Shown here piece after piece: positions 1-10,200 of a stretch of DNA of 64,000 nt. Every line of letters starts with the position of its first letter. Within the stretch, counting starts at the first letter, position 1. This DNA comes from Alistipes sp. Marseille-P5061 (lineage in GTDB: Bacteria; Bacteroidota; Bacteroidia; Bacteroidales; Rikenellaceae), in the NCBI RefSeq assembly GCF_900290115.1, contig NZ_LT985749.1, forward strand, positions 238,730 to 302,729, written 5' to 3'. The position numbers were made by a program, and so were the translations under genes. Below the pieces are notes generated by a model. That model was given only the letters and a program-made list of their open reading frames with translations, had not been told where the DNA came from and searched no databases.

Positions 1-213
1 TACCACAACGTGGTGCGCTACATCGCTTGCATCCCGATGGGTGCTACGGCCATCAACCGCGACATCCGGACGATGGGTGTCCCCGAGCGGCTGGTCGAGA
101 GCCTCAAGCTGCGCTACGGCTCGGCGGGGGCCGGACTGGCGCCCCGAGACAAGCCCGGCCGCGTGGAAGGGCGCCCGGCCCGCGGCGCGGAGGAGATTCT
201 CTGGCTCTTTTAA
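1..213 (+). pseudogene. FtsA-like protein, 3' fragment that ends early
   Basis: The frame is open from the first base (reading YHNVVRYIACIPMG...) and stops at 211-213. From memory, the pattern resembles the region of Bacteroidota FtsA (actin-fold membrane tether of FtsZ) just before the conserved glycine-rich strand: a VxRxIAxIPxG strand, a DI helix, then ESLKLRYGSA matching the FtsA xxLKxxFGxA motif. Intact FtsA continues for well over 100 residues past this point with a second nucleotide-binding motif; here the frame ends after EEILWLF. None of the other plus frames nearby restores the missing part. It may be a decayed second copy of ftsA, or a divergent short relative. The upstream part lies outside the window, so identity and pseudogene status are both tentative. 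Confidence 0.45.
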
Positions 214-231
214 ACCTCCGGCCCCGCCGCC

Positions 232-271
232 GGAAAAAGAGCGGGCGTCCGGCCGAAGACCGAACGCCCGC
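232..271 (-). terminator. Intrinsic terminator of the glycan-utilisation operon
   Basis: Arms GCGGGCGT and ACGCCCGC enclose a further CGG/CCG pairing. Read on the minus strand the hairpin is followed by CTCTTTTTCC, a T tract. It lies about 25 bp beyond the stop of the last minus-strand lipoprotein gene, so it most likely ends that operon. On the plus strand no T tract follows. Confidence 0.75.
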
Positions 272-297
272 ACCCTGCAAATCGGGTCGAAACACCA

Positions 298-1818
298 TCA
301 ATCCACCCACACGATTTCCACGGACGACGTCGTGCCGCGGTAAACCACATCCTCGGAGTGCACGCCCCGCTTCAGGTAGAGAATATAACCTGCATAGGTA
401 ATGTACGAAACGTCGATGCGCTTGAGGTTGGGCACCTGCGTCATGTCGAACTTCGTGCAGACGCAGTTGTCGCCGGCCTTCACCTCGAGCGGCTGCGAGC
501 TGATGAGGGTGAACTTCGGCGGATAGACCATCTCCCACCACTTCTCGCCGACCTGGAGCTTCGTTCCCGAGATGTCGACCAGCATCACCGGCGCATCGCC
601 CAGGTTCATCAGCTCGACGGGGTTGGTCTCGAACTTCAGGTCGCTCAGCTTCGTGTTGGCCGAGAGGTCGACCTCCTTGACCATGTTGTTGGTGAAGTTG
701 AGCGAGACGAGCTCCGTGAAGCCCTCGATACCCTTCAGGGACTCAATCTTCAGACCGCTGCAATCCATCTCCTGGAGCTCCATGCCGGCATCCGTGAGCT
801 GGCACTTCGTGCCGTCGGCCGCCACGACATAGCCCTTCTGGAGCAGGAAGTTGCGGAAGGCCTCATCGGGCACGTCGACAATCGGAGCGTCCGACTCGAC
901 AATCTGCGAGATGTTCACGTTGGCCGTCGCACCCCCCTCGACCGCACGCAGCACCACCACGGCGTTGCGCGTCATCGAGGCTTCGTCGACCTCGAAGGTC
1001 TCGACCGTACGGCGCAGGGGACCCTCCCCCGCCGACTCCTCGCTCGACGTATGGCGGCACCACGAGGCAGCCTCGGCGGGAATCTCGACCGTATAGTCGA
1101 CGTTGGCGTCGACCTGGACGGTAATGACGCCACCCTCGGGCTCGACCGGATAGGTGTCGGCGTCGACCAGAATCGCATCGTTCTGCAGCTGGGCCACGGT
1201 AATCTCACGCGTCTGGCCGCCCTCGCCCGTCACGCGCAGCAGACCTTCGCGGGCCGCATAGGTCGTATTCTCGGCCACGGTCAGATAGATGTACGAACGC
1301 TCGGGCATGCCGGCACGCGAAACGGGGGTCGTGTCGCTCACCCAGTCGCTGCACGACGGGTCGAGCTCCCAAGTCAGGGCCACGTTCGCATCGATGCGGA
1401 TGCGGAACTCGCCGCCGGCCGATGCCACCTCGTAGCGGTCCTTGTCGGCCTCGACCACCACGCCGCCTTCCTGGCTGACGGTCATCTTGCACGACTTGCC
1501 GCCGCTCATGAAGGTGTAGACCACGCTGCGGGCCTCGTAGCCGGTGTTCTCGTCGACGGTGAAGTGCACCTCGGCACCCGCCGCGCCCTCCGTCACATCG
1601 GGGCGGCACCACTCCTTCCTGCCGGCCAGCCGCCAGTCGCCGCTGCTCTTGACCGTCACCGCGAACTCGGTGCCGGCGGCCGGGAGCGGCTCCTGTTCGC
1701 CGCCCGTGACCTCAATCCAGTCGGTCACCTCGGGCGTTACCGGCGCTTCGGTATTCTCCTCGCTGCAGCCGGCCAACAGCATCGTCGCCGCTGCAAACGC
1801 TATCATCATTCTTTTCAT
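298..1818 (-). CDS. BACON-domain and leucine-rich-repeat surface lipoprotein
   Basis: A 506-residue lipoprotein, last gene of the utilisation locus. The ATG at 1818 gives a signal peptide with lipobox LLAGC (Cys18); the frame extends a few codons upstream only to a TTG. Three roughly 90-residue immunoglobulin-like repeats follow (about residues 25-320). Each has the BACON-type pattern of a Gly-Gly-containing strand, a WxxC or DW motif, an ARxxxxxF strand and a TVSQ/TVAQ/NISQ end. BACON domains are carbohydrate- or mucin-associated in Bacteroidota. Next comes a short LRR-like stretch (LTELVSLNFTNN, LSDLKFETNP), then a C-terminal beta-rich region. No catalytic motif is visible, so a surface glycan-binding role is inferred. 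It follows the GH18 gene by about 20 bp and is probably cotranscribed. Confidence 0.75.
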   Translation of the reverse strand: MKRMMIAFAAATMLLAGCSEENTEAPVTPEVTDWIEVTGGEQEPLPAAGTEFAVTVKSSGDWRLAGRKEWCRPDVTEGAAGAEVHFTVDENTGYEARSVVYTFMSGGKSCKMTVSQEGGVVVEADKDRYEVASAGGEFRIRIDANVALTWELDPSCSDWVSDTTPVSRAGMPERSYIYLTVAENTTYAAREGLLRVTGEGGQTREITVAQLQNDAILVDADTYPVEPEGGVITVQVDANVDYTVEIPAEAASWCRHTSSEESAGEGPLRRTVETFEVDEASMTRNAVVVLRAVEGGATANVNISQIVESDAPIVDVPDEAFRNFLLQKGYVVAADGTKCQLTDAGMELQEMDCSGLKIESLKGIEGFTELVSLNFTNNMVKEVDLSANTKLSDLKFETNPVELMNLGDAPVMLVDISGTKLQVGEKWWEMVYPPKFTLISSQPLEVKAGDNCVCTKFDMTQVPNLKRIDVSYITYAGYILYLKRGVHSEDVVYRGTTSSVEIVWVD

Positions 1819-1838
1819 TGTTCCAAATACGCTTTTCG

Positions 1839-3263
1839 TTACCAATCCTTGCCGTAATCATATCCGCGCTTGACGGTCTGCTCGCCGTAGACCACGCTCG
1901 ACACCTGCGAGAAGCGCCCCACGTAGCTCTGGCGCTTGTCGGTGCGCAGGTCGTACCACACCATCACGCCGTAGCCACCCTCGTGCAGCTTCTGAATCTC
2001 CGCATCGGAAAGCGAGTCGCCCGTGTACTGGTCGGAATCGGGGTTCAGGCAGATGGAATAGGGCCCCCACTGCCCGGGCATCAGCCCCAGGAAGTTCTTC
2101 ATCGAGTTGTAGTCGGCGTAGAGGTAGGAGCTGTTCCATGCATAGTCGACCACCTCGCCGATGCGCTTGCCGTCAATCGGGTTGTAGAACGAGGTGTGGC
2201 CGTAGGCGTAGAGCGTCACCAGCTTGTCGGGCATCACGCGGCGCGTCTCGATGAGCAGACGGCCGTAGAGCTCCGACGAGGGGACGAGGAAGCCCGGAGC
2301 TTCGTCCGCACGCGAGGGGTAGTCGCTCCACTCGTCGTCGAAGTCGACACCGTCCAGCCCGTAGGTGTCGACCACCACGCGCAGCTCGCGGGCGAACTCG
2401 CGCGCGCCCTCGGCCGAGAGGTTGGCCACGCCGATGCGGTCGTGGTTGCCCAGAATCGTCAGGCAGACGCGGATGCCGAGTGCCTGCAGCGGCGCGATGT
2501 ACTTGTCGCGATTGGCCAGCAGGTGGGCGACGTTGTCGTTGAAGTGGACGTAGGCACGGCCGCTCGCGGCGTCGTAGTTGATGTTCGCCGCAAAGATGTT
2601 GACGATGTCGAAGAAGGGTTTGCCGCTGTCGGCCAGGAAGTAGTTCACGGCGTTGAGCGGGTTCATGTCGTTGACCTCGAAGTAGGAGACCATCGTAAAG
2701 CCGCCCGGCTTGGTCGTATCGGGACGCGCGCCCGAGACCTTCACCAGCAGATAGAGCGCCTTGCGGTCGGCGGCCGGGGCAATGCCCGCGGTCTTGACGT
2801 CGAAGGAGACGGGCAGCAGGTAGGTCTGCCCCTCGACCGCACCCTCGCCCGGCATGAGGTTGAGGGCCATGTAGTCCGAGAAGACATCCTCGGGGCCAAT
2901 CAGCACGGCTCCGTTCTCCTCGAGCGAAACCTGGCTCTCGGGGAAGAGTTCGAACGAGGTCTCATGCTCCTCGTTGTAGGCCTCCACCAGCTCGGGCGCC
3001 ACACGCAGCGTGGCATCCACGGCACGGCCGGCCACGTGGGTCAGACCCAGCCGTACGGTGCTCCGCACGGCCTGGCCGCGCAGCTCGACCGTCGTTTCGC
3101 TCTTGCCGCTCTCGCTCTGGAGGTAGGCTTCGATTCCTTGCTCACCGGCCGCGCCTCCGTTCTGCTCCGAGCCCGGAATCGAGATGTCGTCGGTGCAGGA
3201 GACCGCCGCGAAGGCCCAGCATCCGAGCAGGCATCCGGCGGCTAATTTATGCAGTATGTTCAT
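1839..3263 (-). CDS. GH18 endo-beta-N-acetylglucosaminidase-like lipoprotein with DUF1735 domain
   Basis: A 474-residue lipoprotein (lipobox AAVSC, Cys23). Residues about 45-185 form a DUF1735-type beta-sandwich, as in BT3987 of B. thetaiotaomicron. Residues about 190-470 form a GH18 TIM barrel. The catalytic DxxDxDxE signature is complete: Asp304, Asp307, Asp309 and Glu311 within LDGVDFDDEW. In this family the Glu protonates the glycosidic oxygen and the substrate N-acetyl group acts as nucleophile. The expected reaction is cleavage between the two core GlcNAc residues of N-glycans, releasing the glycan from glycoprotein at the cell surface. Neighbouring SusC, SusD, degenerate GH18 and LamG genes support an N-glycan locus. 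The exact substrate (high-mannose or other) cannot be read from the sequence. Confidence 0.88.
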   Translation of the reverse strand: MNILHKLAAGCLLGCWAFAAVSCTDDISIPGSEQNGGAAGEQGIEAYLQSESGKSETTVELRGQAVRSTVRLGLTHVAGRAVDATLRVAPELVEAYNEEHETSFELFPESQVSLEENGAVLIGPEDVFSDYMALNLMPGEGAVEGQTYLLPVSFDVKTAGIAPAADRKALYLLVKVSGARPDTTKPGGFTMVSYFEVNDMNPLNAVNYFLADSGKPFFDIVNIFAANINYDAASGRAYVHFNDNVAHLLANRDKYIAPLQALGIRVCLTILGNHDRIGVANLSAEGAREFARELRVVVDTYGLDGVDFDDEWSDYPSRADEAPGFLVPSSELYGRLLIETRRVMPDKLVTLYAYGHTSFYNPIDGKRIGEVVDYAWNSSYLYADYNSMKNFLGLMPGQWGPYSICLNPDSDQYTGDSLSDAEIQKLHEGGYGVMVWYDLRTDKRQSYVGRFSQVSSVVYGEQTVKRGYDYGKDW

Positions 3264-3283
3264 GGGTTGATTCGTTTTAGGGG

Positions 3284-4471
3284 TTATTTATCGGTCCGGG
3301 GCAGCTCGACCTGCTTCCACTCCATCGTGGCGAACGAGCGGGCGTCGTTGCCGTTGCCGCTGTGGTCGCGGACGGTGTTGCCCTCGCCGTCGTCGAATTT
3401 CCAGTAGGCCACCAGTCCGTCGCTGGCCGGGTCTACCCAGTAGAAGTGGTTGGTCGCGTTGATTTCATCGGCGCTCAGCACGCGGTTCCAGATGCGCACC
3501 TCCGAGAGGTTGCCGGCAAAGTAGCGCTCGTCGGTGTAGGAGTAGCCGATGTGGAAGCCGCGCTTGCTGGCGGTCTCCAGGTAGGGCGGAACGTAGGTGC
3601 CCCAGTTCACCGCACCGCTGCCGCACTTGCCCTCGGACTGCAGCACGCCGTTGACGTAGATGCAAATCTCGCCCGTCGACTGGTAGGTCACGGCGATGTG
3701 AACCCACTCGTTGGTGGGAATCGCCTTCGAGTCATCCTTGTCGGGGAACTTGGTGCTGCCGTTGACCACCTGCAGCTGTCCGGGGTTGTAGGTAGCGTCG
3801 CCGAAGCGCAGCAGGAACTTCCCCTCGATGCCCATCAGCGTCGAGATTTCGCGGTCGAAGTCCCGGGCGTAGACCAGCGCCTCGACGGTCATCGCCGTGA
3901 GGTTGTTCACCACGTCGGCATTGACCCAGTTGACGTCGAGGTAGTTTTTCTCCATTTCGCCCACGACGTTGATGAGCGCACCCTCGCGGAAGAGGTAGTA
4001 GAACGTGCGGCGGCTCTCGAGTACGGGCACCGTGGCACGCACGATGGTGACGGGCAGCACGTAGAGCTGCTGGCCGGGCAGCACGTCAAGCCCCGTGAAG
4101 GAGAGCTCGACGGGCACCGAGGCGACGCTTCCCGCGCCGATGACCGACTCGGTGGCCGAGAGCGTGTAGTTCTCGGCGGGCAGCGCGACGGCCTCGGCTC
4201 CGTAGGCGAGGTTGTAGTGGTCGACCAGCGACGGGTCGGCCGCGAACTCCACCTCGACGGCCTGCGACTCGGGCAGGGCCATGGCAGCCATCAGCTGCAC
4301 CGTATAGGAGGGGACATCCTTCTTGAGCAGCAGCGTGGTGACGGTCGACTCACCGTCGAGGTAGAGCCGGTTGTCGAAGTGGTGCTCGTTGAGGTCCTCG
4401 TTCGCGCATCCGCCGGCCAGAAGCGCAGCGGCGGCGAAGGCTAAAGTCATGAATATGCGGTTCGACGTCAT
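3284..4471 (-). CDS. DUF1735 plus LamG-domain surface lipoprotein (putative glycan-binding protein)
   Basis: A 395-residue lipoprotein with lipobox LLAGGC (Cys22). The first part (about 30-160) is a DUF1735-like beta-sandwich similar in style to that of the next gene. The second (about 175-385) is a concanavalin-A-like LamG domain, shown by NEWVHIAVTYQ, IYVNGVLQ, GNLSEVRIWNRVLSADEI and LVAYWKFDDGEGNTVRDHSGNGN. LamG folds bind sugars and no glycosidase motif is present, so a surface glycan-binding protein is likely, in the position of BT3986. Its start overlaps the end of the upstream gene by 4 bp (ATGA), implying translational coupling. Confidence 0.82.
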   Translation of the reverse strand: MTSNRIFMTLAFAAAALLAGGCANEDLNEHHFDNRLYLDGESTVTTLLLKKDVPSYTVQLMAAMALPESQAVEVEFAADPSLVDHYNLAYGAEAVALPAENYTLSATESVIGAGSVASVPVELSFTGLDVLPGQQLYVLPVTIVRATVPVLESRRTFYYLFREGALINVVGEMEKNYLDVNWVNADVVNNLTAMTVEALVYARDFDREISTLMGIEGKFLLRFGDATYNPGQLQVVNGSTKFPDKDDSKAIPTNEWVHIAVTYQSTGEICIYVNGVLQSEGKCGSGAVNWGTYVPPYLETASKRGFHIGYSYTDERYFAGNLSEVRIWNRVLSADEINATNHFYWVDPASDGLVAYWKFDDGEGNTVRDHSGNGNDARSFATMEWKQVELPRTDK

Positions 4472-5592
4472 AATTCGGTAGTGGTTTTGGGCGCGTAGTT
4501 CATCAGACCGATGGCCTCACGCGTATATTGGTAAATGCGATAGGGGTTGAAATAGTCGTACTGGAGATGGTTCACCGCCAGGCCCGACTTCGAGCAGCCG
4601 GCGTCGTAGCGATTCATCCAGCGGGCCACCTCGATGACGGCACGCCCCTCCTTGCCCTCCTCGGTCTGGAAGCGGCCGGTCTTGGTGTCCGCCGCATCGA
4701 GCGGCCACGACTCCACGCCGATGACAATCCGGTCCGAGGGGACGTTGTCGGTAAGCGCCAGACGGAGCGCACGGTCGAGGTCGGCAACGGTCGTCTGCGT
4801 GAACATCTTAAGGATGATGTAGTCGCACCCCTCGAGCAGCGAGGCGTCGGCCAGGTACTGGGGCGTTCCCTCGAAGAGCAGCATCCGGTCGGGATGGGCG
4901 GTGCGCCATGCGGCCACGGCCGCAAGGAAGGCCTGCTGGCGGGAGAGGTAGCTCTCCTTCTCCGCGTCGGGCATCTGCGTGGTGCTGCGGCCGTCGTAGG
5001 CGACGCTCACGCCGTCGAGCGCCCACGTATCGCAGAGCGCCATGACGCGGGCCACGTAATCGTTGCAGAAGAGCGTGAAGGCGTCGGCTGCGGGCTCCTG
5101 AGGCTGTTCGCCGCCCTCATCGCCGCCATCGCCACCCTCCTGGCCGGAGCCCTCGTCTCCGCCCTCTTCACCGCTCTCGTCGGCCGCGGGGGTCGTCTGC
5201 TGCTGCGCCTCGAAGGCCGCCTCGAGCTCGGCGAAGCTGACGCTACAGAGCGTCCGCGTACCCATCCGAGTGCGGATTTCGGCCGCCTCGGCGGCCAGAG
5301 CCTCCGTGATGAGTTCGGGGTGCTGCAGCACGACGATGTCGATGCTGTCGGGCAGCACGGTCAGATGCTGGGAGCGGTCGCCCGGAAGGGCCACGTTGTC
5401 GAACCAGCCGATGAGCACCTTGTGTTCCGAAGCCTTGTAGTCGCGGATGGCCTGCATGTAGGCCTCGCTCTTCTCCACCTGGGGCTCCTTGATGGTCACG
5501 CTCTCCATGTCGGTCCACTCGCTGCAGCCGCCCAGAGCGAGCAGCGCGGCAAGCGAAAGGAGGGCGAAACGTCTGTTCATATTGAATTTCAT
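4468..5592 (-). CDS. Degenerate GH18-fold lipoprotein, probable glycan-binding protein
   Basis: A 374-residue lipoprotein (lipobox LALGGC, Cys23). Fold cues match GH18, but the DGxDxDxE signature reads DGVSVAYD at residues 193-200. Two Asp residues and the catalytic Glu are replaced, so hydrolysis is not expected. Residues about 136-168 are an unusual low-complexity insert made almost only of Gly, Glu, Asp and Gln, probably a flexible acidic linker. The position between SusD-like and LamG genes matches BT3985, whose product is described as a GH18-like binding protein (known from memory). Start choice: ATG at 5592 or the ATG four codons later (5580) both give a good signal peptide. Confidence 0.78.
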   Translation of the reverse strand: MKFNMNRRFALLSLAALLALGGCSEWTDMESVTIKEPQVEKSEAYMQAIRDYKASEHKVLIGWFDNVALPGDRSQHLTVLPDSIDIVVLQHPELITEALAAEAAEIRTRMGTRTLCSVSFAELEAAFEAQQQTTPAADESGEEGGDEGSGQEGGDGGDEGGEQPQEPAADAFTLFCNDYVARVMALCDTWALDGVSVAYDGRSTTQMPDAEKESYLSRQQAFLAAVAAWRTAHPDRMLLFEGTPQYLADASLLEGCDYIILKMFTQTTVADLDRALRLALTDNVPSDRIVIGVESWPLDAADTKTGRFQTEEGKEGRAVIEVARWMNRYDAGCSKSGLAVNHLQYDYFNPYRIYQYTREAIGLMNYAPKTTTEL

Positions 5593-5618
5593 ATCAGTCT
5601 TGGATTCGTTTTAGGTGA

Positions 5619-7253
5619 TTATCGAAGTTGCGGAAGGTCCTCCTTGCAGTCCCACCACAGGCGCGTTGCCATGTCGTCGCCGCCGTTGAGCCAGGAGGCC
5701 ACGGCCTGACGCACGTTCTCGCCGTTGGTCGTATACTCGACCTGCGGATAGGGCATGCGGCGGGCGCCCATGCGCGAATCGACCTTGCCGTTGCTCTTGT
5801 TGCCCTCGGCCGTGGCCGGCATCATGAGCGGATAGCCCGTGCGGCGGAAGTCGGCCCACGCCTCGTTGCCCAGCTGCCAGTTGGCAATCCACTTCTGGGT
5901 GATGATGCGCTCCTGCTTCTCCTCGGTCGAGGCGCCGTCGTTCCAAGCGACGGTGATTTCGGAGATGGGCTCCGTATAGGTGTTCGTGCCGTTGGGGTCG
6001 CGGTAGTTCTCCGGCTTGGTCTGACCGGCGGCGTACTCCTCCCAGCCGGCGACACCCCACTGCTCGAACGAGAGGCGGATGCCTTCACGGTAGAAATCCT
6101 CGGCCGTGCCGGGACCCATGTCGAATCCGAAGACGGCCTTGGCCTCGGCCTTGAGGAAGGCCACCTCGGCGGCGTTCATCCAGTAGACGGGCGACGAGAT
6201 GTCGCACTTGATGCCCGAATACTTGTGGCCGACGGTCACCAGCGAGGGAATCTGGATGCTGCGGCGCATGCCGACATACTGGTAGCCGCTCCACTCCGAG
6301 GGGATGAAGTAGGCGGGACGGCGCGGGTCGTTGTAGCCATTCATGTAGCAGATGATGTCGGCTGCGGCGTGCGTGTCACCGCCCGTCTGGCAATCTTTGC
6401 CGTCGGGATGGTTGGCCGCCGTCACCGAGTTGTAGTTGATGGCCGTGTAGAGCGGGTTTCCCTTCTCGCCGAAGGCGGTCAGCATGGCGTTGTCGGCATT
6501 CGAGGTCATCACGCCCACCTCGCTCTTGACGGCGCTCTCGGCCATCTGCTGGGCCTTGGCCTTGTCGGCATAGACGATGCGCATGGCCAGACGCAGCTTG
6601 AGCGAGTTGGCGAAGCGGCACCACTTCTCGGCGCTGCCGCCGTAGATGTAGTCGGCCGTCGAGGCGATGGCGCCCGTGCGGTGCTCGGTCAGCACGCCGA
6701 TGGCGTGGTCGAGCTCCTCGAAGAAGTGCGTGTAGACCTCCTCCTGCGAATCGTAGGGCACCTGCAGCTTGCCGTCCTCACCCACCTTCGAGTAGGGAAT
6801 CGGGCCGTAGGTGTCCGTAACGCGGCTCATGGCCGCAACCTTGATGACCTCGGCGATGGCCAGCGTGATGGGGTCGTCGGTCACGCGCTCCAGCTCGCGC
6901 AGGTTGGAGTAGAGCACCGGGATAATCTTGTCGCTGGCCAGGAAGACGTTGGTCCAGTCGTCCGTCGGGTTGAAGTTCATGATGGTGCCCGTGGGGAAGG
7001 AACCCGTCGTGGTGAAGTAGCCGCCCAGCGGGCCGCCCATCAGCACGTCGGTGAACTGGGCCGTATTGACGTCGGTCGAGACGACGGTGGTTGCAAGCGC
7101 CGTCAGCGTCGCGCCGATGATGTATCCGTCGGCCTGCATCTGGTCCTCGGTCGGCTCGTAGGGATTGCCGTTGATGTCCATGTAGTTGGCCGTGCAGGAG
7201 ATGCCCGCTGCGGCAAGCAGGCAGACAAAGGGCCTGAATATGTGAAGTTTCAT
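5619..7253 (-). CDS. SusD/RagB-like outer-membrane lipoprotein
   Basis: A 544-residue lipoprotein whose signal peptide ends in AAAGISC (Cys20). The N-terminal helix-rich region (NYMDINGNPYEPTEDQM, then TDDWTNVFLASDKIIPVL) and the conserved VTDTYGPIPYSKVG segment are typical of the SusD family (SusD-like_2 branch). So are the asparagine-rich middle (AEKWCRFANSLKLRLAMRI) and the C-terminal MPYPQVEY/NGEN motif. SusD proteins cap the SusC barrel and deliver glycans to it. The gene starts 4 bp after the SusC stop, the usual tight susCD coupling. Confidence 0.93.
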   Translation of the reverse strand: MKLHIFRPFVCLLAAAGISCTANYMDINGNPYEPTEDQMQADGYIIGATLTALATTVVSTDVNTAQFTDVLMGGPLGGYFTTTGSFPTGTIMNFNPTDDWTNVFLASDKIIPVLYSNLRELERVTDDPITLAIAEVIKVAAMSRVTDTYGPIPYSKVGEDGKLQVPYDSQEEVYTHFFEELDHAIGVLTEHRTGAIASTADYIYGGSAEKWCRFANSLKLRLAMRIVYADKAKAQQMAESAVKSEVGVMTSNADNAMLTAFGEKGNPLYTAINYNSVTAANHPDGKDCQTGGDTHAAADIICYMNGYNDPRRPAYFIPSEWSGYQYVGMRRSIQIPSLVTVGHKYSGIKCDISSPVYWMNAAEVAFLKAEAKAVFGFDMGPGTAEDFYREGIRLSFEQWGVAGWEEYAAGQTKPENYRDPNGTNTYTEPISEITVAWNDGASTEEKQERIITQKWIANWQLGNEAWADFRRTGYPLMMPATAEGNKSNGKVDSRMGARRMPYPQVEYTTNGENVRQAVASWLNGGDDMATRLWWDCKEDLPQLR

Positions 7254-7257
7254 GGTT

Positions 7258-10200
7258 TTAGAATTTGAGTCTGAGGTTGAAGCCGATGTTGCGCAGCGAC
7301 GGCATCATGAAGTAGTCGATGCCCTGGTAGAAGTTACCCGTCGTGGCGATGGTCTCGGGGTCGAACGGAGCCTTGCAGTAGAGCATCCACAGGTTGCGGC
7401 CCACGAGCGAGAGGGTGATTTCGCAGAGGTTGCCCAGCTTCTTGCGCGGAATGGTGTAGCCGATGGAGGCCTCCTGCAGACGGACGTTCGTCGCCGAGTA
7501 GGTGTAGTACTGCGGCACCGAGTTGCCGCCGCCGATGGCCGAATACCAGACGTTGGGGTCGACATAGTCGCCGCCGTTAATCATCACGGTGCCCGCATCG
7601 CGCGCCGCGGCCGAAGCCTCCGAAACGCCGTAGTAGTCGAGCATGGCCTGCGTACGCGAGAAGACGATGCCGCCCAGACGCGCCGAAATCATAAAGCCGA
7701 AGTGGAAGTTGCCCACGCGGAAGTCGTTGCGCCAGGCCATGTTGGCATCGGGCAGCACCGAACCCAGCTTGATGTAGCGGTCGACGTTGCCGATGGTCTC
7801 GGTGGCCAGCTTGCCATCGGCATCGATGTAAATCGAGCCCGTCTCGTCGCGCTTGAGGTCGACGAACGAGTAGAGGTCACCCAGCGTGCCGCCCTCCTTG
7901 AGCAGGAAGTGCGCCGTACCCAGACCGTTCATGTCGAGCAGGTCGACCGAGAAGTGTTCGCCCGTCTCGGGGTTGACCACGTTGTTGGCCAGCGAGAGAA
8001 TCTCGTTGCGGTTGGTCGAGAGGGTGTAGTTGCTCTCCCACGAGAACTTGCCCCAGGTGTTGCTGTACCCCAGCGCCAGCTCGATACCGCGGTTGCGGAT
8101 GTTACCCGACTGGATGTAGATGGTCGAGCTTCCCGAACCGGTCGACACCTGCGGGTCGAAGGTCTGGTCCTGCGTACGGGTGTCGTAGTAGGTGAAGTCG
8201 AGGTTGAAGTGCTTGAGGAAGCGCATCGTCAGACCCACCTCGAAGGACTTCGTCCGCTCGGGCTTCAGGTCATACATCGGGTACTGCGTCTTGGTGTTCC
8301 AGCTCAGGCCGCTGGCGTTCCAGCTGTAGCGCGGGTTGGCGATGAAGCGCTCGAAGGCGACGCCCACCGAGGCGTACGAGGCGCGCAGCTTGATGTAGGA
8401 GAGGTTCTTCGGCATGTTGGGGATAATCTCCGAGAGCACCACCGAGGCGCCGACCGAAGGATAGAAGAACGACGAGCGGTTCGAGTGGGGGCCCGCCAGC
8501 TGCGAAGGCCAGTCGTTACGGCCCGTCAGCGTGAGGAAGTAGGCGTTCTTGAAGCCCACCTCGGCCGAGGCGAAGATGGACTGCGTCTGCTCGCGCCAGC
8601 CCTCCTGCAGACGTGTCGTGAGCGACGAGTTGCTCAGGTTCTGCACGTTGAAGACGTTGGCCAGCAGCGGCTTCTCGTCGGTGATGGAGCCGTCGGGGAT
8701 GGGGCCGCGCACCTTCATGGCGTCGTAGCGCAGGTCGGAAATCGAGGCGCCGACGTTGGCCTGCAGCGACCAGTTCTCGCCGAAGGTCTTGTTGATGTTG
8801 ACCAGCACGTCGCCGTAGACCTGCTTGTCCTTCGAGGTGGTGATGCCGTAGAGGCCGTTTCGCGACCCCTCGGTCAGCTGCGTGTTGGTCGAGGCGTAGA
8901 ACTTCTCGGTGTAGTCCGTGTGGGCGTTGTCGACGCGCAGGCGGCCCGAAACCGAGAGCCAGTCGAGGATGTCGTAGGAGAGCTGCGCATTGAACATGTA
9001 GCGGTCCTTGCGGTTCTCGCGCAGGTTGCGGTAGTTAATCCAATAGGGGTTCTGCATGGTCATGCCGGCGGCACCCACGGGCCAGTACTGCGTGTAGAGC
9101 AGGCGCGACATGTCGTAGCGCTCGTACATCTTCACGTCGTTCCAGTCGTTACCGCGCGGGAAGATGTAGGCACCCACCAGCGGGTTGTTGTAGACACCCT
9201 GGTTGGTCATGTTGCGGTCCTTCTGGATGACGTAGTTGGCGCTCACGTCGAGCGTCAGACGGTCCTTCAGGAAGCTGGTCGTATTGCGGAAGGTGAAGTT
9301 GTAGCGGTCGTAGCCGTTGTTGGGGACGATGCCGCGCGAGTTGACCGCAGCGGCCGAGAGGTAGGTCTGGTTCTTGTCGGTGCCGGTCGAGAAGGAGAAG
9401 CTCTCGGTGCCGGTCACGCCCGTCTGGAAGTAGTCCGACGCGGGGTCGTAGCCCATGTAGTTGGCCTTGTTGAGCCGTTGTCCCCAGCTGCGGTCAATCG
9501 ACCCCTCGCTCGAGAGGAGGTCGCCCGTGCCGTAGCGGTTCTGGAACGACGGCAGCATGAAGGGGCTCATCACCTCGGTGTTGCTCGAGACGGTCACCGA
9601 CGTGAAGCCGGCCTTGCCGCGCTTGGTCGTCACCACGATGGCGCCGTTGGCGGCATCCGAACCGTAGAGGGCCGCCGCTGCGGCGCCGTTAAGCACCGAG
9701 ATGGATTCGATGTCCTCGGGGTTGATGTCGGCGATGGGGTCGGTCGTACCCTGCGAGGCGAACTCCGTGCCGCCGTCACGCGCCGTGGTGAACATCGGCA
9801 CGCCGTCGATGACGTAGAGGGCGTTCGACGACTGCATGATGGACTTCTGACCGCGCATGACCACCTTCGAGGCGCCGCCGACGCCCGACGACGAGGCGTT
9901 GATGGTCACACCGGCCACCTTGCCGTTGAGCGAGTTGACGAAGTTGACATCCTTGCCGGCGAGCAGCTCCTCGGAGCTCACCTGCTGGACGTTGTACGAA
10001 AGGGCCTTCTCGGAGCGCTTGATGCCGAGGGCCGTCACCACCACCGCGTCGACATCGACGGCCGACTCGCGCAGCGTGATGCGGATTTGGGTGCGGCTGC
10101 CCACGGCCACTTCGACCGGTTCGTAGCCCAGGTAGTTGACCGTCAGCACGGCCGACTCGGCGGGAGCCGGAACCTGGAGCGAATAGGAGCCGTCGACGCC

